A stretch of DNA of 64,000 nucleotides from Diprion similis. Its lineage: Eukaryota > Arthropoda > Insecta > Hymenoptera > Diprionidae. Positions within the stretch are counted from its first letter, which is position 1, and each line of letters opens with the position of its first letter. The stretch spans positions 3,731,501 through 3,795,500 of the forward strand of contig NC_060107.1 of the NCBI RefSeq assembly GCF_021155765.1. The letters are read 5' to 3'. Positions 24,334-36,981 of this stretch are shown here, piece by piece. The notes under the pieces are model-generated. The model saw only the letters and a list, made by a program, of their open reading frames with translations. It did not search any database and was not told where the DNA came from. The position numbers and the translations under genes are program-made.

Positions 24334-26631
24334 ATGGTGAAAATGACTCAAATCAACGAAGGGAAGATAAGGCAGTGCTTAACAAAAGTTAATAACATTT
24401 TTTGTTCGTAGACCAACGCCCTCCGATATTCGCCAACTTTTCATAGCTTTCAAATCATCTAGAAATACAGTTCAAAGTACATCCCTCAAGTTTTGCCCAA
24501 GATCTTGTGCCATGTCGATTCAGATATTGACTTGTATTCATACTGCATAAGTTTTTATAATCTTCACCACCCGTGCTAAACTGATTTAGAGATTTGGAAA
24601 TTCATTCAACAAAGAAACACTTGATCAGCGTGCTTAAGCCTTGCAAATTTATCATATTTTACTTCGTCTTTCGCAGTATCAACATCCCGACCTCACCTAT
24701 CGCGATGTTGTCAGCGTACTCAGCCAATATTTTGCTCTGCAGTATAGAGTAGAGCCGTATGGTACGCAGTTTCCAATATGTTCAATATTTTCTTCAATTA
24801 TATTCAGTAATTAATCTCCTTGATCTTGCTAAACCAATTTCACTTTCAGCAGCTTTCTCTGCTAATCCTAATAGACAATTTAAAGTTCGATCACTTCAGT
24901 GACACACAATAAATTGTAATTAATATTTTTCAACATTTATGATTCAATTTCACAGTATTCACGGATGGAACACGCAAAGAATTATTCAGCTTACAAGGAA
25001 CGATACCAGTTACTTATAAAGGTATAATTATCAAGTTGACAATCCTAAAATATTCCTTCCTATTATTATCTTTACAATACTCATACATATAGAAAGCTAC
25101 AGTTTTGGTTGTCGCGTTACAAAATCGTGGTCCTTCTTTATTTTTCCTTATAGGAAATGTCTACAACATTCCTATCTGCGTATGGTTGATGGATACCCAT
25201 CCCAATAACGCACCAATATGTTACGTTAAGCCTACAGCAGACATGAACATCAAGGTCAGCATGTATGTGGATCACAATGGAAAAATTTACCTTCCTTATC
25301 TTCACGAATGGGTCCCTGTAAGTAAAAATCGTATTTACTCAATTATTCTGTGTTTCACATTAGCAGCAGAATATCTAAAATTGCACAAAATACAAAGAAC
25401 TTGTCTTTTATAGCAAAAATCAGATTTGTTAAGCTTGATTCAAGTGATGAGAATAACTTTTGGAGAACAGCCACCAGTTTATGCTAAACCCAAGAACGAC
25501 AATCAGACTTCTTCAACGCCGTATCCTGTACAGTGTGAGTTACAATAAAAACTGAATATCCAATCTTGTTATTGTTCAGTTATAAAACAAATATCTGATC
25601 TCTGCTATTCATTAAATTTTCTTAATCCATGTAATGATATTGTAGCCTTCATGCCAGTTCCCGGTAGTGGTGGAACTTCTACTAGTGGTTTTCCACCTTA
25701 TCCTAGCGCTTCACAGTACGGAACTGGCAGTAACGTTTATCCACCTTATCCAACATCTGGAACACCTGGAATGCCATATCCTGGGTACACTCCATACCCC
25801 GGTAGCACATCGAGTTACGGGGGACCCGTGTTCCCGGGTTCTTACCCAACGCCATATCCGCCAGTCACACAACCAGTATGTCACATCAATTCTTATTGTA
25901 GTTGAATTGGAGTGTCAGCTAATTTTACCAGCAAAAAGTTTTTTCACTGATTGCTTAATTATTTGGTAATAATGTCTCCCTACTTCGAAACTTCTAATCT
26001 TTTAGTCGCCGAGGGTGCCTGGAAATTCTAGCAACACAGATACGATATCCGAGGAACATATCCGAGAGTCTCTGTTGTCCGCTGTTGGTGATAAATTAAG
26101 ACGCCGTTTGCGTGAGCAGTTATCTCAGGGAGAAGCAGAACTAGAAACTCTGCGTCGCACCGAGCAGGAACTAGCGAGCGGATCAGCTCGGTTAGAGGAA
26201 TTGCTCAACAAGCTGAATCGGGAGAAATCTGAACTTGAGAAAAATATAAATATACTCGAGGAAAAGGAGAGCGAATTGGAAAGAGAAATTAGTAAACTTT
26301 CCGACAATCAAACCATCGATGTTGACGAAGCAGTAACGACAATTGCTCCCTTGTACAAACAGTATGTATATTTGATTTGTTCTTACGACTGTATACCGTA
26401 TAGATTTGTTGTAATTTAAACTGAGCATTTTTTTACCAATCAAGGATGCTGAATGCCTTTGCGGAGGAAGCTGCTATCGAAGATGCGATTTATTATCTTG
26501 GAGAAGGGCTGCGCGGAGGGATCATAGATTTAGAAGCATTTTTGAAGCAAGTTCGACAGCTGTCACGTCGGCAATTTATGCTCCGGGCACTAATGTTGCG
26601 TTGCAGACAGAAGGCTGGTCTGGCAGGATGA
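24334..26631 (+). CDS. TSG101: TSG101, ESCRT-I subunit (Vps23)
   Basis: Eight coding exons join in phase: 24334-24387, 24677-24761, 24956-25021, 25154-25317, 25414-25534, 25646-25875, 26006-26361 and 26445-26631, giving 420 residues. The N-terminal UEV domain (about 1-150) has the family stretches FTDGTRKELFSLQGTIPV and NGKIYLPYLHEW; it binds P(T/S)AP motifs and ubiquitin. A Pro/Gly/Tyr-rich linker covers about 160-240. A coiled coil follows at about 260-335, then the C-terminal steadiness box (YLGEGLRGGIIDLEAFLKQV). It sorts ubiquitinated cargo at endosomes and works in membrane scission. An alternative start at the fourth codon (24343) is possible. The nearest poly-A signal is AATAAA at 26821. 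Confidence 0.96.
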
Positions 26632-27339
26632 ATAGAAATTGATCTTGGTGCTGAGATGATGAACTATTGGCTTTAAAATGTAATTAATTATACCTACACA
26701 TGTTATACCAAGATATGCGAACAAAGATTTATTTACGACGTACCATGTATATTAAGAAAAAAAAATTTATCGATAACATTATACCACAGAATGAATACAA
26801 ATAAAAAGTAATAACTCTGTAATAAAATAAAGTCCTGATGAAATGACCATAAACCACATGGTTCAATTCAAACAAAAATTTACGATTCTTACAACTTCTT
26901 AGTCGACATATATTTGAGAATAAAATTTGTAAACTATATATTTACATTTAGTATGAATATGTACAGTGTTTTATTTCGTTTTTATTACAGTTTATATATT
27001 TTTATTTCTTTTGTCAAAAACAGAAGTGAGGAACACTGTATGAGGTGTCAAGAGTCTGTGCCATAATACACAGTCGAATCTATTTTACCATATTTATTAT
27101 AAATAGTTAGAAAAATGACTTTGGTTCAACGGAATGTTACAGATGTATAGCGCGGTTCCTTGAAGTCACAAGAATCACATGCAAGTCACTGTTCAACTTG
27201 TAGAAATTTGAATATGTCTGGTGTAGCAAAATGGGTTATGATCCATCACTGAAAGCAAACGCAGATCAGGATTAAAATATTCGTATGGGCAAGAACCTAA
27301 ATTTATATTTATATCTATATTTATACTGTCAACATTTAC
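26632..27339. other. Shared 3' region of convergent TSG101 (+) and TMEM258 (-)
   Basis: No coding sequence. AATAAA occurs on the + strand at 26821 for TSG101. On the - strand AATAAA occurs at 26975-26970, a candidate poly-A signal for TMEM258. The two 3' ends face each other within about 150 bp. Confidence 0.55.
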
Positions 27340-27823
27340 CTAAACATAAATTCCGACCCAAAGCAGTAGGAACAGTACACCGAATCCGGAGAATATTGCA
27401 GCAACTAAGGAGACCAGCAATTCCTTGAATATGTCTCTGGTAAACTTGGTGCTGGTTACTTCATACACGAAAAACCATGCGGTAAAGAATATACCGATTC
27501 CTAACAGGACTACAGCCAAATGTGGAAACACGGCTGGGTTTATCGGCGAGACGTACCTCGTCATGGACTCGATTTCAATCTGCAAAATATTACGAGTAAG
27601 AATAAAATAACGAATAACCAAAAGCACGGATGAAGCGATTAGAACTACTAATGGAACAGTTCAACTGCTTGGTTATTGGTTGTTGCCATACGGGAAAAAT
27701 TAGTTTTCAACTGTTCTGGCAATGGATATGAGAGAAAAAAAAATATAATATTTAAATTACATGCGCTATTACGGTTTGCAATACAGCGACGTACCTAATA
27801 ATACCAAATTATATTCTTACCAT
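27340..27823 (-). CDS. TMEM258: TMEM258 (Kuduk), oligosaccharyltransferase subunit
   Basis: Two coding exons on the minus strand: 27823-27821 holds only the start codon, followed at once by the donor GTAAG; 27579-27340 encodes the rest. The 80-residue protein matches TMEM258 along its whole length, for example [30 protein letters not shown] and [15 protein letters not shown]. Two membrane segments are visible at about 18-38 and 55-77. TMEM258 is a small subunit of the ER oligosaccharyltransferase complex. The longer open frame to 27627 runs into the intron and is not the real start. Confidence 0.96.
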
Positions 27824-29121
27824 TTTAGTGGATGTATATTTTGACGTGGCCTACCGGTAGTACTAGACATGTAGCTTGTACCAATGGTTGTCCTGATAGT
27901 AGATTGTCCCCTGACCCTTAATACTGACTTAGCCCGTGGATGATGTCACTTTATGGAAGACTTTTGCACAGTCGATAAGTAAGATTACAGGATTTCGATC
28001 ATATCGAAAAATGAAAATACCACTGAAAATAATGATCTTCGAATGAAGGTAATTGTTTAATTTAACCTCGGTATTTGACGATTTTTATATTTTTTATGCC
28101 AACGTGAAACTAGAACTCGATTTAGCTTCATTTTATTGAAATATGGAATTATATGTAGTGCGCAATATCCTGCCTTACCGACTCTAAGGTCACAGCACTC
28201 AGAATCATCGAACTACAGTACTTACCACGCCACGCATATTAATACTTGATAACGTTAGTAGTCCTTGATACGCGACGCTAGCCAATGTTTTATATTTGTG
28301 ATGACCACGGTGTTAGAATATGAGGTGGTCTAACCTCGGACTAAAGTCCAACTCGCGCTGGATACTTTCGGAGTTGCATACTGAAACCTAACTCGAGTAT
28401 CATTGTTTCTCTGTTTGATCTTATGCGTTGGACAGAGATAGGATAACTCATGTGCGACGCCTGGCGGAGGATCAGGGGACTTTAGTAAAATAATGAGTCT
28501 TACATGTTTTCATATGCGGAGTATAAGCCGTCGTGGCAGTCAAATCACCTTTTATTCATACACCGTGGTGATCACTACGCACATTTTTTTCTCATACACA
28601 CTCGCACGCAACAACACTCGTGTGTTAACATCGAATCACGCGTGCGATTTCCAAGAAGAAGAAGGAAAGTTGACGCAATCTCGTGTTGACTGTGTGATTG
28701 CACTTTTGCTTGAAGATTTTACAAAGCAATTGAAGTAAGTAATAACCCTTTCAAACTGTTTGCTATTTTAGTCAATACAAATTTCGCATACCTATTTAAT
28801 GCCCGCGTTTACATTTGTAACGTTCAATTATTTAAAAGTCATGTTAAATTAATCAAGGTCGAACAGTGACGTATTGGATATACATATGTATATACGCTAT
28901 ATTTGAAGATTCTCTAACTAGAAAAATAAGACATTTCTTTGATTCTCTGTAGACTTCATCTGCAGTCTAACACTGAGTTCGGGTCTATGGCATATAAATT
29001 TGTTAATTAGGTCATCTATATTTGGACCCTAGCTTAGAAGCCCTAGTATCTAGGTGCACGCAGCATAATATCGGAAATTATTTCATATCGTCTTTTTTTA
29101 TCAGCAGCTAAATTGACCAAA
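27824..29121. promoter_or_regulatory. Divergent promoter region of TMEM258 (-) and the LITAF-like gene (+)
   Basis: No conserved coding sequence. A probable LITAF-like 5' UTR exon ends at 28734 (TTGAA|GTAAGT) and would splice to the exon that begins near 29105 after TTTTTTATCAG. The open frames at 28493-28738 would be upstream ORFs within that leader. No TATA box was assigned. Confidence 0.4.
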
Positions 29122-29860
29122 ATGAATAAGAACGGCCCACCGCCTCCATATGAACCACCACCGACTGCACCGCCTACCTATTCTCAAAGTGTGGGAGGTG
29201 TACCACCTGCCAGTCCTTATACACCAATACAATCGTGTGAGTCAATAATGTAACCTGTATGCAACCGTTACGTATGACCTCAAAATTATTATTATAACTT
29301 CATCTGCATATTTCAAATGCCACAAAATTAAAACGCCTTGTTCATCTCTGAGGATCAACAATAGGACATCTCATATCTCTTCTCTCAACTACTTGCAAAC
29401 TTACGATACTTTTATGTTGAAATTATTTGAACAATTGTGATGATTGAATATGAGAACGAAGTTGTCCAAACACTTCAAACTAGCATTTTTTTCCTTTCAC
29501 AGTTGCAGGAGGTCCAACTATAGTTACAACAGTTGTACCGGTTGGACCGCATCCGACACATATGATATGCCCTCAATGTGGAACTGAGATCGATACAGCA
29601 ACCAAAACAGAGCCTGGAATGATTGCATATATTTCTGGAGTCATTATCGCACTACTCGGGTACACTATCTTTTTCTCAAGTAGTTTTAAAACGTTATGAA
29701 CGTCTGGAGTTATCTCGATTTACAACATTCAAATTTAATTGGATTGTTTTTTAGATGCTGGTTAGGATGCTGTCTAATTCCGTGCTGCATTGATGAATGC
29801 ATGGATGTTCATCACAGCTGTCCGCATTGCAAGGCGTACTTAGGTCGCCATCGAAGATAA
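29122..29860 (+). CDS. LITAF-domain protein (LPS-induced TNF factor homolog)
   Basis: Three coding exons, 29122-29236, 29503-29659 and 29755-29860, give 125 residues. The N-terminal 38 residues are Pro/Tyr-rich with PPPPYEPP (a PPxY-type motif) and PPTYSQ. The C-terminal LITAF domain has the two zinc-binding CxxC knuckles (ICPQCGTE and HSCPHCKAYLG) flanking a hydrophobic stretch (IAYISGVIIALLGCWLGCC) that inserts into membranes. LITAF proteins are monotopic proteins of late endosomes and lysosomes; PPxY motifs recruit NEDD4-type ligases and P(S/T)AP-like motifs recruit TSG101 in known members. A MITE lies 170 bp downstream. Confidence 0.95.
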
Positions 29861-32375
29861 ACGATGTACAGAAAAGTGAAATTTTAATCGCTGCATTTTG
29901 ACAGAGGGTATATATAATATAAGACGAGTAAAATAAAAACGTAAAGGTAAAATATCCAAGCATGGTAGCTAAAAGTACTGCTGCAGTTAGCAGCACATAT
30001 AGAATTTCGCAGCTACATATCTATAACAGGGTCGCGGTCGACCGGGAAAGCCGAAAATAGTCAGGGACTTTCGTCTATCGGGAAAAGTCAGGGAATTTCA
30101 TTCAAGAAAAATCGTCGCTACCCTGTATAATTCAAAGCAGGTTGTAACAATATATCAAATACGTTGACTCGGAGAAGTGAGATATGAACATACGTGATTC
30201 GCACGTACATTATTATACGAAATGTTTGTAGAATTTGAACAATTATAAGTGGTTAAGCTATTGTTGGTTGCTATAGATACCTATATTGAAGGCAGCTTCT
30301 TTCAAGTAATCATTTGCAAAAGTTACCTAATCTCGCTTATTAAATATGAAATTAAAATAAAGTAGGTCAGTAGCTTTACGTACAAAATAGTCACATATTT
30401 TATTTCTACATTCATTATATAGCCCTTCTTGCCGCTCGTTTAATGGACTTTAAATAAGAGTTCGTCAATGTAGCGCTATTATCTATTACTAACATTGATG
30501 TTCGGCTTGATAAATACAATTAACGAACTGCATGTCGTTACATGTTAATTAGGTATAATGAACTACTCGAAAAACTGCAAACTCTACATTTCCTCGCAAT
30601 TGTTATTTTTATGCCATTAGGCAATTTCTTCTCTCACATTATAGACGATTGCTTCTTTTTATTTCATTGTATTACCAATATAAGTAATACACTAGTGATA
30701 CATGTATCAGGTCTGACTGATACTGACTTGTCTATCTTTCAATCACTTGAATGCTATAATTTTATTGTATGCACACAGAGAATAATACATATCGGATGTA
30801 ATATAGCCAATATACCTAATATTATAGCTACATTACACACTTTTTTTTATCGACACACTAAGAATAAAAGAAAAACTAATTACAATATTGAAGTATATTC
30901 TTCTACAAATCTACTATGTCAATTACGTTATAATTCCGTAAATGTGCCATTTCTCACCTACACAAATGTTGGGCTTTATCTCATTCCACGATGAAAAAAA
31001 AAACCAACAGAGTCAACTGTGGCTAACAAGACTAGAGTATAATACAGTAAATTTTGTATTACTTTCGATAATTCTTACCATTTTTTCCCAAACAATGGTG
31101 CATGTTTATGTATAGTATGTATGTACGTATACATACACGCACTGTTATTTTTCCGCGGTGATTTATCAAATCCGAAAAGAGAGGTATAAAGAAACAGTGG
31201 TTTTATTTTTAGCAAAATACAATTTGTTATGAATTTTCATTTTATTGTAATGTCGAAAGTAAAGCAAACAAGTATTTCGTAAGAAATGTGTAAACGTGAG
31301 TGCCTTTCAAGCGAAAACTGTCTCTTTAATATAATAATCACGGACAATGTAGTTGAATGATTTCTACATTTCTAAGTGACGATTTGAAAGTGTTCAGTGG
31401 AGCACAAACTGGAAACGCTATCCACGTCTTATTTGACATTATTGCAAAGAAGCAAAGGATACAGCGACATTTTATGTAAGGTATTGCGATATAAGGATAA
31501 CTAAAGCAAATTGCATTGTCCATTGCTTACGTGTATTTATCCATTTTACACTAATAACAACTAATAAAATTGTTATTATTTTTTGTAAAAACGTTAATAC
31601 AAAAAAAATATATAAATTATATATACATATACTTGGTGTACTTAATAAACCAATTATCAATATTAGTACCTATATTTTCGTGTACCCGCTGAAAATTCTC
31701 TTTAAAAAAAAATGTACATACGCCCATACGCGTTTCACAATTTACTTTGCATTGCGTCAAGAGAAAATAAATCCAATTCGCTACGTGGGATAGAATAATT
31801 GAATAGATTAAACAATCAAAATATTCGATGTGGGCGAAGTATAATCGTGTTATTTGTTAAAAATGTATACGTAATCTATCTGCTGCTGCTGTTTCGCGTC
31901 AATGGCTAGTGTCAGTCCGTGTATGGAATTCAAATTGGATTGCTCTTTCTTACCGATAGCGATGACACATGCAACGTAGCCTGTCAGAAATCGCTGTTTT
32001 ATCTAGCATATAATTTTGTTATGCATACTTGACGGAGCAGTGGTTCAATATTATTTGAATTAACGGTAATTATCCAGCAATAATATATTTGCCCTTTGGT
32101 TGAGTATATCATCTCGAGTTCACCTGTTAAAAATTTACGCCCGACAAGCACGGTATTCAAAACATAGAACCTCAGTCGCTTCTAACCTAAATATCCTTGT
32201 AGGGGGGAAAATGACCCAACCCTAATTAAATCATCACTCTTGTCACATTGCTTCATACGGTATTCAAAAGATCGTCAGCATCACGATCCCTTGATATTTC
32301 TCTCGGTCAACAATTGCTCCAAATCTTTATTACAAAGGTTCATATTTTTTTCAGTTAACTCTACAAAATTCAACG
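29861..32375. other. Intergenic stretch between LITAF-like and WIP genes
   Basis: Very AT-rich. It holds the MITE at 30027-30125 and a 150-codon open frame at 30542-30994 that looks like chance (no recognised motif, no splice context). A CTGCTGCTG run occurs near 31882. The last few hundred bases probably contain the WIP promoter and a 5' UTR exon; an acceptor TTTTTTTCAG at about 32345-32354 precedes the start codon. Confidence 0.45.
30027..30125. mobile_element. 99-bp MITE-like element with CAGGGTNGCG ends and TATAA flanks
   Basis: It begins CAGGGTCGCG (30027) and ends CGCTACCCTG (30125), inverted repeats with one mismatch over 10 bp. It is flanked on both sides by TATAA (30022-30026 and 30126-30130). 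The interior has GTCAGGGA repeated twice (30060, 30088). Termini of this CAGGGT type occur in hAT-like non-autonomous elements, though those usually make 8-bp target duplications; only 5 bp match here. It lies in the 3' flank of the LITAF-like gene. Confidence 0.7.
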
Positions 32376-34032
32376 ATGTCAGGCCCGCCGCCTCCTCCAC
32401 CTCCAATGATGAAGTTACCAGTCTCATCGGATTCTGGTGGCGATCAAGGCAGAAATATGCTCTTACAATCAATTCGAGCCGGCAAACCATTAAAAAAAAC
32501 CGTTACCGTCGACAAAAGTGCTCCAGCTATTGCAGGTATCGTCTAAGCTACTCACAGATTTTCATTCATTCAAAGAAAATCTCATTAATTCCATCGCCCA
32601 TCACACCTAATCGAGGGTAAACTGATGACAATTGATGTAAGGCGTTGAGTCACCTCAGGTCCGTTTCCTGGGATACTCTTTGTATATCTGGCAGCAAGTA
32701 GAACTCTCGCATTGGAATGTCTGTACAAATATATGGCACATCTTGTTTCGTGTTATTATATCACTCGTGAATCCACAAATTGTTATTATTTCAATCATGT
32801 ATAATATTTCAAAATCCAATTTATTTTCTTGGAGAATTTGATGTCATTTTACTTTCAGGAAAAATTGGAGGCGAGTCCTCTAGTATTTCATCATCTGTTG
32901 GTGGAAATAATAATAACTCCAGCTCTAACGGCAGTAGTATTAATAATAATAGTAACACTGGTCCAATGGGTCTTGGCGGATTATTCGCTGGTGGTATGCC
33001 AAAGCTGAAACCGACTGGCCTGCGAGGAAACGTTACGGATCGAGGAAATGTTACAGAACGTGATAATTTTAGCTCCAATGTTACACACAGTAATAATGCA
33101 AATACAAATACCAAAAGGGGTCCGCCACCCATTCCTCCACCAGCTACACAGAAGCCCCAAATACTCCAGGTATAATCTATGTCTTTTTGGTTCGTTGTTT
33201 GGATGGTGGAATTCTTATTCAGAAAAGTTTTTGTCGATCAAACAATTTTCCAGTGACCTATCCCAAACAACAAACTCTCATCAATAAGCATTAAAATTGA
33301 TCAATCCTTCGATTACAGAGTGTATCTGACTCAGCTTTAACGAATTCAGAGCAATCACGAGGGTTTGGAAAGCCAACATTTGTTCCAAAACCCCCTCCAC
33401 CCTCATCTGTGGCTCCACAGAAACCGTCACCGCCTCAATTTGCTGCTCCACAGAAGCCGTCTCCACCTCCAAAAAAGATTAATCTAAGCAGTCTTCATTC
33501 ATCTAGCGGAGGCGTAACAAGAGCCCAAAGCATGCGAGTGCCTCGGACTCCTCCAGTTCTTGCACCAACCTTGTCTTCTCTTCATCAATCTCAAGATTGC
33601 TTGAACGATCCACATCCACCTCCACCTCCCAGGCCAACTCCTCGTCATTTAAGACCACCCGTCACTAGACCGCCACCACCTCCTCCCTCTAGAATAACAG
33701 CTGCACCTAGCATGCCTCCTCCCCCGCCGCCACCCGTTCATCGATCTGGCAATTCGCATCAAAGACATGCTCCACCCCCTCCGTCTCCACCAACGCCTCC
33801 CACAAGAGGTTCTTCGATGATGCGTAACGGTCAATCTTCAAGCTGGTTGGATTTTGAGACAAGATTCGCCGACACGTTTCATTCTGCCTCAACATTTCCA
33901 CCTCCAGAACCTTTCAAGGGATTCCCAAAAGTCTACAATAGCAGAAACGGTGAGACCAGCCCCAGAAATTTCAGTCCACAGTCTATCCTTGGCTTCAATC
34001 TTAGCCGTCATTCTTCAGAGTTTGATGCATGA
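32376..34032 (+). CDS. Vrp1: WIP/verprolin: WASP-interacting, actin-regulating protein
   Basis: Three coding exons, 32376-32535, 32859-33169 and 33319-34032, give 394 residues. The protein starts with a proline run followed by a WH2 actin-binding motif (GRNMLLQSIRAGKPLKKT, about 26-42). A Ser/Asn/Gly-rich low-complexity region follows. Exon 3 has repeated APQKPSPP and long polyproline tracts (profilin/SH3 ligands). Near the C-terminus, SSWLDFETRF plus PPPEPFKGFPKVY form the WASP-binding region. This order (WH2, polyproline, WASP-binding) is diagnostic for the WIP family, which binds and stabilises WASP and promotes actin assembly. A good donor (G|GTGAGA at about 33950) inside the last exon may give an alternative C-terminus. 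Confidence 0.95.
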
Positions 34033-35268
34033 CTTGTCCTTTCACGTCTAGCTGCTTATCAGAATTATAATACCCTGCTGTTGACTAATCACTGGAGCTT
34101 GTATAACACTTTATATGTATATATAATTTACGCTACCAGCTTTATACGTATTCATTAGTATTCTATTCTTCGTTTTGCATGCTATTGCACAGACAGGTAA
34201 CGCAGGCGATTTTTATTTACTACTTTTGGTGTTTAGACTCTCTCAACTAAACAAATAGCAATATTCAAAATTGAGTGTTTGTGGTATTGCATTTGTAATA
34301 CAACTGTCCATATGGATGGTCCACAAAAATCGTATGGTTCGTGACAGAATTTTCTATTCATTATTTAATCACTGATCTTAATGAGAGTAGCGAAACCAGA
34401 AATTTTTCGACCAAGGGACAATCAATGATTTGTACCATTTCATCTAGCGATCGTACTACACATTTATGCAAAATGATGCCAGAAGATATGGTAGATTTAA
34501 CGTTTATTTTAGTAAATAAACGATCAATGTATAGTCTTGATAATTATAGAAAAGAAAAAAAGGGTGCTCAAAAAAATGTTCTGAATATTTCGAGAGCCAT
34601 GAGTAGATTAAGAAAAAAAAAACAAAGAAACTGAAACGTGCCTTACCTCTTTCATCACAAATCGTTGTGGATTTGGAAACTATTAAGATATAATTTTATG
34701 AGAGAAAAGCAAACCTGTTCTGTTCTAATGGAATAACAATAATATTTGTAGATTCGTATTGCCATTACTATTGTTAGTATTACACAGTTCAATATATCTA
34801 TGTTACTGATTCTTTCAATGATACATATTAGATGAAGCCGTACAATTCTATTTAATATACAGATTCATATTTGTTACATTAAACTACAAACAAGGCAAAA
34901 CTTGTACGATGACAAACTTCTTCAAAACTACGTATACTTCATATTTACAGTTACAGTGATCACAATTTAGTATTTGACTGATTTTTCTTTCTATACATTT
35001 CCGTTCATGTGCATGGTAATATAGTATTATTCGGTATCAGTAGATAAGAAAGAAGATGGGAAACGAAGCCGTACTATAACTATTTCAATTTTCACTATCA
35101 TTGTCTGATTTCACATCTCTATAGGAAAGATTTCAAGTAAGTAGTGGATCTGCAGTGTTTACTTTTAAGTTGTAAATAACTAGTGCGTTTTAATTATTAA
35201 CATAACATGCCGCATATCTGATCCAACTAACACTTCCATTATTCAAGTTTTCACTCATATACTTAGTG

Positions 35269-35405
35269 CGTTCGGTATTTATATCTGATTTCTCAATTAC
35301 CTCGAAACGCGATGCATCTCTCTTCTTGCGATGCATTTCGAGGTGTTCTCTCTTCTCGCGAAGTGTTGCAAGGTAATCGAGGAATCAGATGTTAATATTG
35401 AACGC
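35269..35405. repeat. 137-bp imperfect foldback (inverted repeat)
   Basis: The outer arms GCGTTCGGTATTTATATCTG (35269-35288) and the inverse of CAGATGTTAATATTGAACGC (35386-35405) pair with a few mismatches. The middle arms CTGATTTCTCAATTACCT (35285-35302) and AGGTAATCGAGGAATCAG (35371-35388) pair over 18 bp with two mismatches. Both mismatches would be G-U pairs in a minus-strand RNA. The loop contains a further hairpin and a near-repeat (TCTCTCTTCTTGCGA / TCTCTCTTCTCGCGA). It could be a foldback MITE or a hairpin RNA. Confidence 0.75.
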
Positions 35406-36219
35406 AGCTTTATTTCAACAAAATAATTTTATATAACACAACTAATAATTTCTCTAATACAAAATGTATTGAATTCGAAGTTTTATTTCAAAACTTGACT
35501 TGTGCGTACGGTAAATTGGTTTCATTCAATGGGCTGTAGTTAATACTTTAAAAAATGATAAATGTATAACTGTGTTAATAATCTTTACTAATTCAATTAT
35601 ATAGCACCTAACCGAATGACTGTTCTGTATTTAGAGAGCACACATTTATTTAACTCAAAATTGCATGCTGCATATACAGTTGTAAATAATTTGATGGGTA
35701 TTTAGCTGTAATGGGCGTTTTGGTGATTGACAAGGAAACAAAATTTAAGGAATGAATCAATGAATCAATGTCGGGATATTACAGCAGCTAAACAACAGGC
35801 TCCTGCTCCACCGCCAACAACCCCCAACACGATGCTTCAACTTAATTCAACTCATGGAGAAAGACAGTGGCCACGCGATGCAGCTTCGTCCGCCTGTTAA
35901 ATATTTCACTAAATTTAGTCTTCCATACGTCTATTTCACCGAACAGTCGACAGTAAGATCTTTATGTACATTTTTTTTTCATTTTTATCTCCCAATATGA
36001 TATTGTGTTACGGTCATTACAAAGATACGGAATGTATTAATCAATAATAGACCATTTTAAGTTAGAGTCTGTATTATAGAGGGATAGAGGTAAGTGCGCT
36101 AAATGAAATTTCGAATTTTAGAATCATACGTATATCAATGCTAAATGGTCAAAACTTATCTTGATATCCTCCGCAAATTCATCAGCTACTTTAGTACTGT
36201 TGAAATTATTTATTTAAAC

Positions 36220-36240
36220 AAAAAAAAAAAAAAAAAAAAA
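36220..36240. repeat. Poly-A tract
   Basis: About 20 consecutive A. There is no target-site duplication or coding remnant next to it that would mark a retrotransposon 3' end. Confidence 0.8.
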
Positions 36241-36981
36241 CGCAGTTACTTACGTTTCAGTCAACTTAATAAAAATTAACTACAATATTAGAAACTACTA
36301 AACTAATGCACTCTGTTGTCTAGTCACTAATTCTGCACTACATTGAATGAGCTCATGTTCATTAGTAAAGTTTTAAAAATTCAAAAAACTTAGTAATACT
36401 AAATGATTATTCAATGATCTGTTAACTTTGATTCTCTAGTTGATTTCATTTCTAGTTTAAACCGTGCAATGTGAATATTTTACCTGTTTTTAATTGTGAA
36501 CATTTTCTTACAATACTTTAATTATAAAACCCTTGGGTAAGGCGGTTAAATTAGACGGACTGTTTTAGCAGAGTGATCAATAATTGATTTATTAAATTAG
36601 ATGTACAGCAACGATAATATAATAAGTTTACTTTTTTAATTTACTTTTTTTTTTATATATTTTGTTTGTATATATTTCTCGTCGATAGCCAACCTACCCC
36701 AAACTCAGTATGAAACGTGACTGATTGCTTGTCTTACCTACGTCATGAACCCATGACTCTCAAGTACCTATGTATTATGCTCTTCGAATTCGTTTATGAA
36801 ATTTTCATTATCAAGTGTCGCCTTTTACACAGGTTTTATGCAGAATTGTTGTCTGTAATTCTGCTAATTTTATCGCCAATCAAAAATAGTTTTAACAACC
36901 AATGAGAAAGATTAACCACGGAAACGAAGATTGAAAAGTGCGTTCACTATGAAGCACAGTGCATTGGTTTTTGGTTGGCAC

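Noticed and set aside
30542-30994. 150-codon open frame as a gene
   Set aside because: AT-rich, Ile/Asn/Phe/His-heavy composition, no motif and no splice or promoter context; likely chance.
32821-33901. Antisense open frames opposite WIP
   Set aside because: Shadows of the proline-rich coding sequence (Gly/Arg-rich reverse reading).
34341-34634. 97-codon open frame downstream of WIP
   Set aside because: Starts without a good ATG context, ends in a poly-lysine run from A-rich DNA, and lies in probable 3' UTR.
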